From contig PBLD01000003.1 in assembly GCA_002722255.1 (NCBI GenBank), positions 280,816 through 344,815 on the forward strand: a stretch of DNA of 64,000 bases, written 5' to 3'. The notes under the pieces were generated by a model. It worked only from the letters and a program-made list of their open reading frames with translations. It did no database searches and was not told the DNA's origin. A program made the position numbers and the translations under genes. The stretch comes from Winogradskyella sp. GTDB lineage: Bacteria > Bacteroidota > Bacteroidia > Flavobacteriales > Flavobacteriaceae. The stretch's first letter is position 1. Every line of letters starts with the position of its first letter. Positions 34,788 through 43,683 of the stretch are shown in pieces.

Positions 34788-35465
34788 CTAATCGGTTTTA
34801 AATGTTGAGTTATCTTGATGTCTGCGAATCGCTTTTCTTGATAAAATAACACCAATAATTAAGGACACAAAGGCACCAATTGAGATACCAGGAATAAATC
34901 GTATAAACAGGAAGAAGTCATAAGCGCCATGAAACAATACTGCTAAAAATAAACCAGCCATATTGAGTTTTATTCTATTGTTTGAAAATTTTGCCAATCC
35001 CATAAAATAACCCATTAAAACTCCAAAGGTTGCATGTGCTGGTACAGCAGTAAAAGCTCTTAAGATTGCAGTTTCGTAACCACCTTGTAAAACATACATG
35101 ATGTTCTCTGTACAAGCAAAACCCATTGATACCATCACTGCATATATAATACCATCATAGGGCTCATTAAATGCTTTTTTTGGTTGGGCAAAATACTTTA
35201 CAATAACATATTTACTAAATTCCTCAGAAAGGGCTACAACCACAAAAGCCTGAATAAATTGTTGCCAAACGCTATATTCATCCGTAATAGGAATAAAGCG
35301 TCCTGTAAAAATATAAAGGATAGTTACAATAATAATGCTAACTATTGCACCAAAAAGAAAATTAGCAATTAAAAGCCCAACTGGTTCTTTTTCATATTTA
35401 TCATGAAAATAAATGTAAATGATTATCGTAAATATTGGTGCAACAGCACATAGAATTAAATTCAT
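34788..35465 (-). CDS. PrsW-family intramembrane metalloprotease
   Basis: A 225-residue membrane protein with about seven hydrophobic segments and the PrsW motifs: YFHDKYEKEPVGLL, the glutamate pair in ALSEEFSKYVIVKYF, MGFACTENIMYVLQGG, AVPAHATFGVLMGYFMG and FHGAYDFFLF. The E..., H... and H... residues are the likely zinc-site ligands of this glutamic/abortive-infection-type family. In Bacillus, PrsW cleaves the anti-sigma factor RsiW; the substrate here is unknown. Its start overlaps the NUDIX stop by 4 bp (ATGA), so the two are coupled. Confidence 0.9.
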   Translation of the reverse strand: MNLILCAVAPIFTIIIYIYFHDKYEKEPVGLLIANFLFGAIVSIIIVTILYIFTGRFIPITDEYSVWQQFIQAFVVVALSEEFSKYVIVKYFAQPKKAFNEPYDGIIYAVMVSMGFACTENIMYVLQGGYETAILRAFTAVPAHATFGVLMGYFMGLAKFSNNRIKLNMAGLFLAVLFHGAYDFFLFIRFIPGISIGAFVSLIIGVILSRKAIRRHQDNSTFKTD

Positions 35466-36019
35466 AGTTCTAGTTGGGCTTTAATTGCATCTAAGATAAA
35501 ACTATAATACGATTTGTTGGTTGGTATAAAGTGATTGTTTGTTTCACTTTGACTTAACAAAGTCTCAAACTCATCAAAAGTAACAAGTTTTAAAGCCTCA
35601 ACCTCTTCTTCTTGTGGCTTCAAATCCGATAGATTTACTTTTAATTCTGCAATATAAACCTGATGAAATTCATTATCTTGAATAGTCCCGTTAGCATAAG
35701 AACTTTCATGAAGTTTTGTGCCTACTTTAATCAATTCTTCAGGCTTTAATGTCAGTCCGATTTCTTCTTTTGTTTCTCTTAGAGCAGCATCTGCAAAAGT
35801 TTCTCCAGCATCTATATGTCCCGCTGCTGAAACATCCCAAAGTAATGGATGAATTACCTTTTTATGGGAGCGTTGTTGTAATAAAATTTCATCATTTTTG
35901 GTGTATAGCCAGAGATGGATTGTATTGTGGTACCAACCGTTTTTATGGGCTTCAGATTTAAGGGCAGTTTTACCGGTTGGTTCACCTGTTGCAGTAACTA
36001 TGTCTATGTATTCGTCCAT
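35462..36019 (-). CDS. NUDIX hydrolase, isopentenyl-diphosphate isomerase-like subgroup
   Basis: I start this at the ATG at 36019 (MDEYIDIVTATGEPTGKT); an earlier ATG at 36046 would put the terminator stem at 36027 inside the coding sequence. The 185-residue product has a complete Nudix box at residues 67-89 (GHIDAGETFADAALRETKEE then IGL). The opening WYHNTIHLWLYT and VIHPLLWDVSAAGH are typical of the YfcD/Idi-like group, which hydrolyses nucleoside diphosphate derivatives or other organic pyrophosphates. The actual substrate is unknown. It is coupled to the PrsW gene. Confidence 0.9.
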   Translation of the reverse strand: MDEYIDIVTATGEPTGKTALKSEAHKNGWYHNTIHLWLYTKNDEILLQQRSHKKVIHPLLWDVSAAGHIDAGETFADAALRETKEEIGLTLKPEELIKVGTKLHESSYANGTIQDNEFHQVYIAELKVNLSDLKPQEEEVEALKLVTFDEFETLLSQSETNNHFIPTNKSYYSFILDAIKAQLEL

Positions 36020-36026
36020 ATAAAAT

Positions 36027-36147
36027 AAAGACGGTCTGAAAAGCATTTTTTGTCAATCTGAACTTGTTTCAGATTCTGAAATACACTTCGACTGCGCTCA
36101 GTGGGACAATTCAGAATGACAGTTTTCCTACTTCTCAGACCGTCTTT
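36027..36147. terminator. Terminator stem of the M42 gene enclosing a repeat
   Basis: A perfect 13-bp stem, AAAGACGGTCTGA (36027-36039) and TCAGACCGTCTTT (36135-36147), is flanked by T-runs on both strands. The loop of about 95 bp is unusually long because a separate repeat (36052-36120) sits in it. It lies between the M42 peptidase stop and the NUDIX start. Confidence 0.75.
36052..36120. repeat. REP-like repeat inside a terminator loop
   Basis: The terminal arms GTCAATCTGAA and TTCAGAATGAC pair over 11 bp with one mismatch. Inside is a perfect hairpin TTTCAGA-t-TCTGAAA (36067-36081) and then CACTTCGACTGCGCTCAGTG. The pattern of GTCA...TGAC ends with internal hairpins is like that of the repeat at 34091-34176, although the sequence differs. 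Confidence 0.7.
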
Positions 36148-36152
36148 TTTAA

Positions 36153-37241
36153 TTATTTAAAATAGCTAAACGTTTCTCCGTCTTTAATTTTTAGAAGCGT
36201 TTCATAAATGAGTTTTATGACGTTTTCAACATCATCTTTATGAACCATCTCCACCGTTGTATGCATGTAACGCAATGGTAAAGAGATTAGGGCAGAAGCT
36301 ACACCACCATTACTGTATGCAAAGGCATCAGTATCTGTACCTGTAGCTCTCGATAATGCAGCACGCTGAAAAGGTATTTTCTTTTCTTCAGCAGTATCTG
36401 TAATTAAGTCTCTTAACTTTTGTTGCACAGCAGGAGCATAAGCAACCACAGGACCATCACCAATTTTTGCTAAACCTTGCTTCTTAGGGTCTATCATTGG
36501 TGTTGTGGTATCGTGAGTTACGTCAGTAACAATAGCTACATTTGGTTTAATAGTTTGAGTAATCATTTCCGCACCACGTAAGCCAATTTCTTCTTGTACA
36601 GAGTTGGTTATGTAAAGTCCAAAAGGTAATTTCTTTTTGTTTTCGTGTAGTAAACGTGCCACTTCAGCAATCATAAAACCACCCATTCTATTATCTAGTG
36701 CTCTACAAACAAATTTGTCTTTGTTAAGAATATGAAATTCATCAGGATATGTAATAACACAACCTACATGAACTCCCATTTTTTCAACTTCATCTTTGTC
36801 TTTTGCGCCAATATCTATGCAAATGTTATCTGGTTTTGGTGGTTCTTCTTTAGATTTATTACGAGTATGTATGGCAGGCCAACCAAACACACCTTTTACA
36901 ATACCCTTTTTGGTATGGATGTTTACAACTTTACTTGGTGCAATCTGGTGGTCGCTACCTCCATTTCTTATCACGTACAATAAACCGTTGTCTGAGATGT
37001 AATTAACATACCAAGAGATTTCATCAGCATGTCCTTCTATTACAACTTTGTATTTTGCCTTAGGATTTATAACTGCTACAGCAGTTCCGTAAGTATCTGT
37101 TATAAATTCATCTACATACGGTTTTAGATAATCCATCCATATTTTTTGCCCATCCCATTCGTAACCTGTAGGTGAGGCATTATTTAAATATTTTTCTAAA
37201 AAGTCCATCGACTTTTTGTTGAGTAATTGCTTTTTAGCCAT
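36153..37241 (-). CDS. M42-family metallopeptidase (FrvX-like aminopeptidase)
   Basis: A 362-residue protein with the M42 signatures: VIEGHADEISWYV (zinc ligand His and Asp), CRALDNRMGGFMIAEV, SVQEEIGLRGAEM (catalytic and ligand Glu), AIVTDVTHDTTTP and the C-terminal PLRYMHTTVEMVHKDDV. There is no signal peptide, so it is cytoplasmic. These large oligomeric aminopeptidases trim peptides after proteolysis. It is divergent from the DUF4294 gene. Confidence 0.93.
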   Translation of the reverse strand: MAKKQLLNKKSMDFLEKYLNNASPTGYEWDGQKIWMDYLKPYVDEFITDTYGTAVAVINPKAKYKVVIEGHADEISWYVNYISDNGLLYVIRNGGSDHQIAPSKVVNIHTKKGIVKGVFGWPAIHTRNKSKEEPPKPDNICIDIGAKDKDEVEKMGVHVGCVITYPDEFHILNKDKFVCRALDNRMGGFMIAEVARLLHENKKKLPFGLYITNSVQEEIGLRGAEMITQTIKPNVAIVTDVTHDTTTPMIDPKKQGLAKIGDGPVVAYAPAVQQKLRDLITDTAEEKKIPFQRAALSRATGTDTDAFAYSNGGVASALISLPLRYMHTTVEMVHKDDVENVIKLIYETLLKIKDGETFSYFK

Positions 37242-37365
37242 TGGTAAAAATTTTCCTTAAAAATAATAATATTAATACGATTTTAGGGTTAAAGGAAGTA
37301 ATAATTGTTAATTTTGAATTCCCTGAAATTTGTTTTTTGGAACGGTTTTAGATATCAATTTCAAC

Positions 37366-38055
37366 ATGAAGTATATAACTTACATAATGTTGCTGTTTTC
37401 TGCTTTAGTTTTTGCTCAGGAAGATCCTGTGGAGCAAGATTCTACAGCGGTGCATTACATGATTATTGAAGGGGATTCTATTCCTGTTACTGAAGTTGAG
37501 TTAGATGAAGTTTTAATGCTTCCTAATCTTAGTTTTAAAGACAGAAAAGCACGTATTAGATATGTTGTTTTGAGACGAAAAACTCATAAGGTTTTTCCTT
37601 ATGCAAAATTAGCAGCAGAACGTTTAGAAACTCTACAAAAACGATTAGATTTATTAGAGCGAAAACGCGATAGAAAAAAGTATGCTAAAGTAATACAACG
37701 GTATATTGAAGATGAGTTTTCTGCTGAGCTAAAAAAGCTAACAAAAACCGAAGGACAAATACTGGTGAAACTTATACACAGACAAACTGGAAAAACAACC
37801 TTTGATCTTATTAAAGAGTTGCGCAATGGTTGGCGTGCCTTTTGGTTTAATAGTACAGCAAAATTGTTTAATATTTCTTTAAAGGAAGAGTTTGATCCTT
37901 TAGTAGTGGAAGAGGACTATTTAATTGAAGATATTTTACAACGAGCGTTTCAAAATGGCATATTAGAAAAACAAGAACCAGCATTTGAAATAGACTATTA
38001 TGCTTGTGTAAATAAATGGTCTAAATCTAAAAAGAAATCTAACAAATCTGAATAA
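37366..38055 (+). CDS. DUF4294 exported protein
   Basis: I start this at the ATG at 37366, which gives a clean signal peptide (MKYITYIMLLFSALVFAQ); a longer frame begins at 37330. The 229-residue product matches DUF4294, a Bacteroidota-specific family: LSFKDRKARIRYVVLRRKTHKVFPYAKLA (in two parts), EGQILVKLIHRQTGKTTFDL and RNGWRAFWFNSTAKLF. It is basic, helix-rich and of unknown function. The hemolysin III gene follows after 3 bp, so both are probably one transcript. Confidence 0.85.
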   Translation: MKYITYIMLLFSALVFAQEDPVEQDSTAVHYMIIEGDSIPVTEVELDEVLMLPNLSFKDRKARIRYVVLRRKTHKVFPYAKLAAERLETLQKRLDLLERKRDRKKYAKVIQRYIEDEFSAELKKLTKTEGQILVKLIHRQTGKTTFDLIKELRNGWRAFWFNSTAKLFNISLKEEFDPLVVEEDYLIEDILQRAFQNGILEKQEPAFEIDYYACVNKWSKSKKKSNKSE

Positions 38056-38058
38056 TTA

Positions 38059-38688
38059 ATGCGTACACAAACCAAACTAGAGGAACAACTAAACGCTTGG
38101 TCTCATGGTATTGGTGCTGCCCTGGGAATTGCTGCTTTGGTTTTACTTATTGTGTTTTCTGATAACAAGACAAAACCTTGGAGTCTTTTTAGTGTCATTG
38201 TTTATGGTATATCTATAATTATCCTGTTTTTAGCATCTACATTTTATCATGCTGTAAAAGGGGAGAAGCGCAAGCATTATTTTAGAATTGTAGATCATAT
38301 AAGCATATATTTACTTATTGCAGGTACTTATACTCCAGTGCTGTTAATAACACTTAGAGATAGTAATGGCTGGCCATTGTTTTGGGTGGTTTGGGGAATT
38401 GCTGCTTTTGGACTGATCTTAAAGCTTTTCTTTACAGGAAGGTTTGAGTTGTTTTCTACACTATTATACCTTGTAATGGGATGGTTAATTGTTTTTGACT
38501 ATTCTAACCTCGCTGATGCGATTGGACCAACTGGTGTTTTGTGGTTATTTGCTGGTGGTTTGTCTTACACAGTAGGTATTGTCTTTTATGCAATCCAAAG
38601 AATTCCTTATAATCATGTTATTTGGCATTTGTTTGTATTAGGAGGTGCTATTTGCCACTTCTTTATGATTTTTAATCATGTGATATAG
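38059..38688 (+). CDS. Hemolysin III / PAQR-family membrane protein (TrhA-like)
   Basis: A 209-residue protein with seven transmembrane segments. Family motifs are EEQLNAWSHGIGAALGI at the N-terminus, FLASTFYHAVKGEKRKHYFR, DHISIYLLIAGTYTP and, near the end, NHVIWHLFVLGGAICHFF. The conserved Ser/His/Asp residues fit the zinc site of PAQR proteins. Bacterial members influence membrane-lipid energy homeostasis; an older name is hemolysin III. It is second in an operon with DUF4294. Its stop abuts the convergent LytTR gene. Confidence 0.9.
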   Translation: MRTQTKLEEQLNAWSHGIGAALGIAALVLLIVFSDNKTKPWSLFSVIVYGISIIILFLASTFYHAVKGEKRKHYFRIVDHISIYLLIAGTYTPVLLITLRDSNGWPLFWVVWGIAAFGLILKLFFTGRFELFSTLLYLVMGWLIVFDYSNLADAIGPTGVLWLFAGGLSYTVGIVFYAIQRIPYNHVIWHLFVLGGAICHFFMIFNHVI

Positions 38689-39429
38689 CTATAAATTGAG
38701 TGAGTTGTTGTTTATAAACTCTAAAAATTTAGGTTTGTATTGTTCTGAAACGGTTATACGCTGTTTATTGATGATAATCTGACTACGCTCAATAACATCA
38801 ATATTATTAAGAGAAACAATGAAGGAGCGGTGGACACGCATAAATTGTGTACTGGGTAATTCTTCTTCCAAAGATTTCAAACTCATTAAGGTTAGAATTG
38901 GCTTTGGGTTATCTTTTAACCATATTTTTATATAATCTTTTAAACCTTCAAAATAGAGTACATCATCTAGCTTAATACGTAGTTGCTTATATTCAGACTT
39001 TACAAATAAGAATTCTTTTTCTTTTGAAATAATTTGAGCTTCATTAGATTTTCCTTTAACAAGATTAAACCATTTTTGTGCCTTGTTTACAGCAGCCAGA
39101 AATTCAGCATAATCAAAAGGTTTTAGTAGATAGTCTATTGCATCAACCTTAAATCCCTCTAGCGCATAATGATCAAAGGCCGTTGTGAAAATTACACGTG
39201 TGTTATCTGGCAACATTTTAGAGAACTCTATTCCTGTTAAATCGGGCATTTGTATGTCTAAAAAAAGTAAGTCTACAGGATGCTCTTTAATAAATTGCAT
39301 TGCCTCAATAGCACTACTACATTTAGTTTTAAGCTCTAAAAACGGCGTCTTTTCAATATAGCTTTCAACTAAATTTAATGCCATAGGTTCATCATCTACA
39401 GCTACACAAGATATTTTTAGAGTACTCAT
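38689..39429 (-). CDS. LytTR-family response regulator
   Basis: A 246-residue regulator. The receiver domain (1-120) has the acidic pair at 12-13 (VDDEP), phosphoacceptor Asp58 in LLFLDIQMPDLTG, and Lys in LLKPF. The LytTR DNA-binding domain (about 140-240) has LFVKSEYKQLRIKLDDVLYF, split by one residue, then FMRVHRSFIVSLNNIDVI. It receives phosphate from the LytS-like kinase encoded 3 bp upstream. It is last in the six-gene MacAB-TolC operon, so it probably regulates the pump or its own operon. Confidence 0.92.
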   Translation of the reverse strand: MSTLKISCVAVDDEPMALNLVESYIEKTPFLELKTKCSSAIEAMQFIKEHPVDLLFLDIQMPDLTGIEFSKMLPDNTRVIFTTAFDHYALEGFKVDAIDYLLKPFDYAEFLAAVNKAQKWFNLVKGKSNEAQIISKEKEFLFVKSEYKQLRIKLDDVLYFEGLKDYIKIWLKDNPKPILTLMSLKSLEEELPSTQFMRVHRSFIVSLNNIDVIERSQIIINKQRITVSEQYKPKFLEFINNNSLNL

Positions 39430-39432
39430 AAA

Positions 39433-40464
39433 TTATGTGGTTTCTATTTCTAAAGTTACTGAAAATAAGCCGTTTTCAACAGATGTATTAAAGGTATAAT
39501 TATCTGCATATAAAAGTTGTAAACGCTTTTCTAAGTTTTGTAATCCAATACCTGAACCACTCTTGTCATCTACTTTTTTCGGAAAATTATTATTTAGTGT
39601 TTTGAAACTTACGGTTTTGCCTTCCAATACCATTGAAATTTCTATTTGACTCTCTTGACTAGCCGAAACACCATGCTTAAAGGCATTTTCTATCAATGAA
39701 ATGAATAATAAAGGTGCTATTTTTATTCCAATTTCTTCCTTAGGAAAACTATAACTCACAGTTGTTTTATCAGATACACGCAACTTCATTAATTCAATGT
39801 ACTTGGTCATAAAATCGATTTCTTTTGATAGTGAAATCAACTCAACATTGGTTTCGTAAAGCATATACCGCATTAATTTGCTTAAACTGTGAATAGAAGT
39901 TTTTGCTTCTTCTGGTGAAATATCTACCAACGCATAAATATTGTTTAATGAATTGAAAAAGAAATGCGGTTGCAATTGATAGTGCAAATGCTGTAATTCT
40001 GATTTTAGTTTAAAATTAGCGGCTTCCTTACGTTCAGCTTCTGTTTTTACCCAGCGTTTTGTCGTTTTTATAGCTATTGAAAATAGCAGAGGTGCTACAT
40101 ACGACAACATTTGTACATAAATAAATAGTTTTACTGGTGGGCCTTCACCATCACCTTCTGGTCGTTTTCTATTAACTTGTTCAAAAAAGGTGTTTTCTAT
40201 AACATCTTTAAGGTAGACAAATAGCACTATCATCAGAAGGTTGAATACTATAAAAAGAACCATTTTTTTAGTAAACAAATACCGATCAACTAAAACAAAA
40301 TAGTTTGTATAGAAAATTACGGCATAAAATATCATTGGTACAATAAAATGAGCAATCACTCTATTGATATCTTCTTGTCCATAAGCCAAAACAAATGGAG
40401 TAGAAAATAAAACCAACCATACTAATAAGTGCGCAAATAGAGTTATTTTATTGTTTTTAGACAT
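39433..40464 (-). CDS. LytS-like sensor histidine kinase
   Basis: A 343-residue membrane kinase with four hydrophobic segments in residues 8-135, a helical linker and the His_kinase domain with HYQLQPHFFFNSLNNIYALV, phospho-His167. The HATPase domain has LLFISLIENAFKHGVSA (N-box) and SGSGIGLQNLEKRL (G-box). Without an extracellular sensor domain, it probably senses membrane state or works with the efflux pump. It phosphorylates the LytTR regulator that follows. Confidence 0.92.
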   Translation of the reverse strand: MSKNNKITLFAHLLVWLVLFSTPFVLAYGQEDINRVIAHFIVPMIFYAVIFYTNYFVLVDRYLFTKKMVLFIVFNLLMIVLFVYLKDVIENTFFEQVNRKRPEGDGEGPPVKLFIYVQMLSYVAPLLFSIAIKTTKRWVKTEAERKEAANFKLKSELQHLHYQLQPHFFFNSLNNIYALVDISPEEAKTSIHSLSKLMRYMLYETNVELISLSKEIDFMTKYIELMKLRVSDKTTVSYSFPKEEIGIKIAPLLFISLIENAFKHGVSASQESQIEISMVLEGKTVSFKTLNNNFPKKVDDKSGSGIGLQNLEKRLQLLYADNYTFNTSVENGLFSVTLEIETT

Positions 40465-40473
40465 AAGACTATT

Positions 40474-41694
40474 TTATTCGTAGCGTAAAGCTGTTATAGG
40501 ATCTAAAGCAGAAGCTTTTCTAGCAGGATACCATCCAAAAAATATTCCGGTAATAGCACATACTGCAAAAGAAATAATAATAGAATACATAGCTACGCTT
40601 GTAGGCCAATTTAAGAAATTTTCAATGAAAACTGTTGCGCCTAAACCTAATAATACGCCTAGTAAACCACCAGTAATACTTATTAAAATGGCCTCGATTA
40701 GAAACTGCATCAAAATATCTGAACCTTTACCACCAACAGCCATACGCAACCCTATTTCTTTAGTACGCTCTTTTACAGATACGTACATAATGTTCATGAT
40801 ACCAATACCTCCAATTAAAAGTGAAATTCCTGCAACAGCAACTAGCAATACGGTCAGCATTTCACTTGTGGATCTAAATGTAGAAATTAATTCTTCCATA
40901 GAGCGTACTGTAAAATCATCTTCTTCATTATCTAATAGTTTGTGCTGAATTCTTAGAATATCTGTTAGTTGTTCTACAGCTTCAGGTGCATCATCTTCAC
41001 TAATAGCTGAAGCCATAATTTGATTTAAATAATCGATAGCTAAAATACGTTTTTGCACAGTTGAAAAAGGAGCAATGACAATATCGTCTTGGTCTTGCCC
41101 AAAGGTGTTTTCACCCTTTTCTTCTAAAACACCAATTACTTTGAAAGGAATATTATTAAAACGAATCATTTGACCTACAGGGTCTTCGCCATTTGGAAAT
41201 ACATTATCTACAACGGTTTGACCAATTAAAGCAACTTTTGAAGCTGTTTTTACTTCAGCATCAGTAAACATACTTCCGCTTTGTAAACCAACAACCTTAA
41301 TGTCTAAATATTCAGGATAAACACCATATATTGAGCTAGGCCAATTGTTAGAACCGCTAATAATCTGTCCGCTACTATTAACCATTGGTGTTATGTAACT
41401 TAATAGTTTACTCTGTTCTTTTATGGCTTCGTAATCATTTAGTGTAAGTGTTTGTACATTTCCTCCACTTCCTCGCGCTGGACCTCTATCATCAGCGCCT
41501 GGTCTTATTGTAATCATGTTAGAGCCCATACTTGATATGGTAGTACGAATACTCTCTTTAGAGCCTTCTCCAATTGCTAACATTGTTATTACAGAAGCAA
41601 CACCAATGATAATACCAAGCATCGTAAGCAAGGTTCTCATTTTATTTAAAATGATTGCTTTGTAAGCTATTTTAAGTAAGTTTAATAGTCTCAT
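40474..41694 (-). CDS. MacB-like ABC transporter permease
   Basis: A 406-residue permease with an N-terminal helix (NKMRTLLTMLGIIIGVASVI), a large periplasmic MacB_PCD domain (about 45-240) and three C-terminal helices in the FtsX domain (SLLIGGIGIMNIMYVSVKERT, KEIGLRMAVGG, ITGIFFGWYPARKASALDP). Together with the separate ATPase it makes a MacB-type mechanotransmission exporter. It probably exports peptides, siderophores or drugs. It is 2 bp after the ATPase gene. Confidence 0.92.
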   Translation of the reverse strand: MRLLNLLKIAYKAIILNKMRTLLTMLGIIIGVASVITMLAIGEGSKESIRTTISSMGSNMITIRPGADDRGPARGSGGNVQTLTLNDYEAIKEQSKLLSYITPMVNSSGQIISGSNNWPSSIYGVYPEYLDIKVVGLQSGSMFTDAEVKTASKVALIGQTVVDNVFPNGEDPVGQMIRFNNIPFKVIGVLEEKGENTFGQDQDDIVIAPFSTVQKRILAIDYLNQIMASAISEDDAPEAVEQLTDILRIQHKLLDNEEDDFTVRSMEELISTFRSTSEMLTVLLVAVAGISLLIGGIGIMNIMYVSVKERTKEIGLRMAVGGKGSDILMQFLIEAILISITGGLLGVLLGLGATVFIENFLNWPTSVAMYSIIISFAVCAITGIFFGWYPARKASALDPITALRYE

Positions 41695-41696
41695 AA

Positions 41697-42440
41697 CTAA
41701 TGATTTTCTAAAGATAGTTTTGCCAAGTGTTCTGCAGCAGATTGTACCTTATGGTTTTTGTAATCCTGTAAAATTTCCCCATCCTTTAACACAACAGTTC
41801 TACTGCTAAACGCAGCAATATCTGGCTCGTGTGTAACGAATGTTATTGTAATGCCTTTTGCGTTTAATTCTTGAAACAATGTCATTATTTCGTAAGATGT
41901 TTTGGTGTCAAGGTTTCCAGTGGCTTCATCTGCTAAAATCATTACAGGATTATTAACCAATGATCTTGCAATGGCTACGCGTTGTTGTTGTCCTCCTGAA
42001 AGTTGCGAAGGAGTGTGGTGCAGCCGTTCGCCCAAACCAACCATCTCTAAAGCTTTGATTGCACGTTTCCTTCGCTCTTCAGAAGTTACTTTACTGTTAT
42101 ATAATAAGGGTAATTCTACATTTTCTATAGCACTTGTACGTGCTAGTAAGTTGTATGATTGAAAGATGAATCCAATCTTTTCATTTCTAATTTTTGCCAA
42201 TTCATTTTTAGATAAATCTTTCATCTTAACTCCATCAATTTCATAATTTCCTGATGTTGGCTGATCCAAACAACCTAAAATGTTAAGCATTGTACTTTTA
42301 CCAGAGCCACTAGAGCCCATAATGGTTACAAACTGACCTTCTTCAATAGTAAATGAAATCCCTTTTAAAGCGTGTACGGTTTCTGATCCCATGGTAAATT
42401 GACGCTTTAAGTCTTCTATTTTTATAATTTCTTTAGCCAT
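41697..42440 (-). CDS. MacB/LolD-like ABC transporter ATPase
   Basis: A 247-residue ATPase with Walker [10 protein letters not shown] (about 40-48), a Q-loop at [10 protein letters not shown], signature [15 protein letters not shown], Walker [13 protein letters not shown] and switch THEPD. This matches the MacB/LolD group, in which ATPase and permease are separate in Bacteroidota. The start overlaps the MacA stop by one base. It powers the permease encoded downstream. Confidence 0.95.
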   Translation of the reverse strand: MAKEIIKIEDLKRQFTMGSETVHALKGISFTIEEGQFVTIMGSSGSGKSTMLNILGCLDQPTSGNYEIDGVKMKDLSKNELAKIRNEKIGFIFQSYNLLARTSAIENVELPLLYNSKVTSEERRKRAIKALEMVGLGERLHHTPSQLSGGQQQRVAIARSLVNNPVMILADEATGNLDTKTSYEIMTLFQELNAKGITITFVTHEPDIAAFSSRTVVLKDGEILQDYKNHKVQSAAEHLAKLSLENH

Positions 42441-43672
42441 TATGATTTACTCTTTTTGTTAGATCCAGGTGGTTTTGGCATAAAAGGGCTTTCGCTAGTT
42501 GCTTCAGATGTAATTTCTGCAGTACTGCTGCCTTCTTTAAGACTATACACCAGCTTCTCTCCTTTAGAGATACCTTCTAAAATTTGAACGTTTACACCAT
42601 CACTTGCGCCAAGTTTTACAGGTTTAGGCTCTATGGTTTTATCATTATTTAGTACCCAAAGTATAGTTTGTTCTTCTTTTTTATTTGTTGCGTTATTGTC
42701 TGATGGGTTTGGTGTTTCTAAGTTATTTTGTTCTATGTATTGTGACATTAATGCTGTTTCTGGCTTAAAGTTTACTGCTTTTGCTTGCGTTGTTAATACA
42801 TCTTTTAGCTCTAAAGTATAAATAGAGATTGTAGCTGTTAATCCTGGTTTTAGTTTTAAATCAGGGTTGTGTGCTTTTATTACCACAGTATAGGTTACTA
42901 CATTAGATGTCGTTGTTGGGTTGAGCCTAACTTGTGTAACCTCACCTTCAAATGTTTCTCCTATATAAGCATCTACAGTAAAGGACACGCGTTGACCTTC
43001 TTTTACATTTCCTATATCAGCTTCATCAACATCTGCTTCTACCTGCATTTCTTTTAAATCTTGAGCAATAGTAAATAGGGTAGGTGTGCTATAGCTTGCA
43101 GCAACGGTTTGGCCTTCATCAATATCTCTCGATAACACCACACCATCAATTGGTGAGTAAATATTGGCATAGCCCAAGTTTGTTCTTGCAGTTTGAAGCT
43201 CTGAATAACGTTGTGTTACAGTACCTTTGGCTGTTTGGTAACTGTAAAGTGCATCGTCATAATCGGCTTTACTAATTACCTGGTTGTCAAAAAGAGTTTT
43301 TTGTCTGTTGTAAATAGTTTCGGTATAGTTTTTTTGACTCAAAGCATTGTCGTAATTGGCTTGTGCTTGCACGACTGAAGCTTTTAAATTAGTCTTGTCT
43401 AATTCAGCGATAAGTTGCCCTTCTTTAACTTCACTATTATAATCTACATAGATTTTTTCTACAACTCCAGAGACTTGAGTACCAACCTCTACTTGTGTTA
43501 TTGGTTCTATGGTGCCAGTTGCAGTAACTAAGTTAGTGACATTGCCTGTTGTTGCTACTATGGTTTTTGCTTCAACGATTACTGTTTGGCTTGGTTTTAA
43601 TAAAAGATAAAGGACCAATGCAATAATAGCTAATGTTATCGTTGCGGTAATTATTTTTTTATTTGTTTTCAT
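42440..43672 (-). CDS. MacA-like periplasmic adaptor (membrane fusion protein)
   Basis: A 410-residue adaptor with one N-terminal helix (about 8-26). The biotinyl-lipoyl halves are VEVGTQVSGVVEKIYVDYNS and YANIYSPIDGVVLSRDIDEG, with a long coiled hairpin between (SQKNYTETIYNRQKTLFDNQ and on). Beta-barrel and membrane-proximal regions end in a charged tail (PPGSNKKSKS). It links MacB to the TolC-like protein encoded upstream. The tail after residue 385 is low-complexity. Confidence 0.93.
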   Translation of the reverse strand: MKTNKKIITATITLAIIALVLYLLLKPSQTVIVEAKTIVATTGNVTNLVTATGTIEPITQVEVGTQVSGVVEKIYVDYNSEVKEGQLIAELDKTNLKASVVQAQANYDNALSQKNYTETIYNRQKTLFDNQVISKADYDDALYSYQTAKGTVTQRYSELQTARTNLGYANIYSPIDGVVLSRDIDEGQTVAASYSTPTLFTIAQDLKEMQVEADVDEADIGNVKEGQRVSFTVDAYIGETFEGEVTQVRLNPTTTSNVVTYTVVIKAHNPDLKLKPGLTATISIYTLELKDVLTTQAKAVNFKPETALMSQYIEQNNLETPNPSDNNATNKKEEQTILWVLNNDKTIEPKPVKLGASDGVNVQILEGISKGEKLVYSLKEGSSTAEITSEATSESPFMPKPPGSNKKSKS

Positions 43673-43683
43673 AATTTTTATGA

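Noticed and set aside
36020..36046. An earlier NUDIX start at 36046
   Set aside because: It would place the perfect terminator stem at 36027 inside the gene, and the family usually starts near MDEYIDIV.
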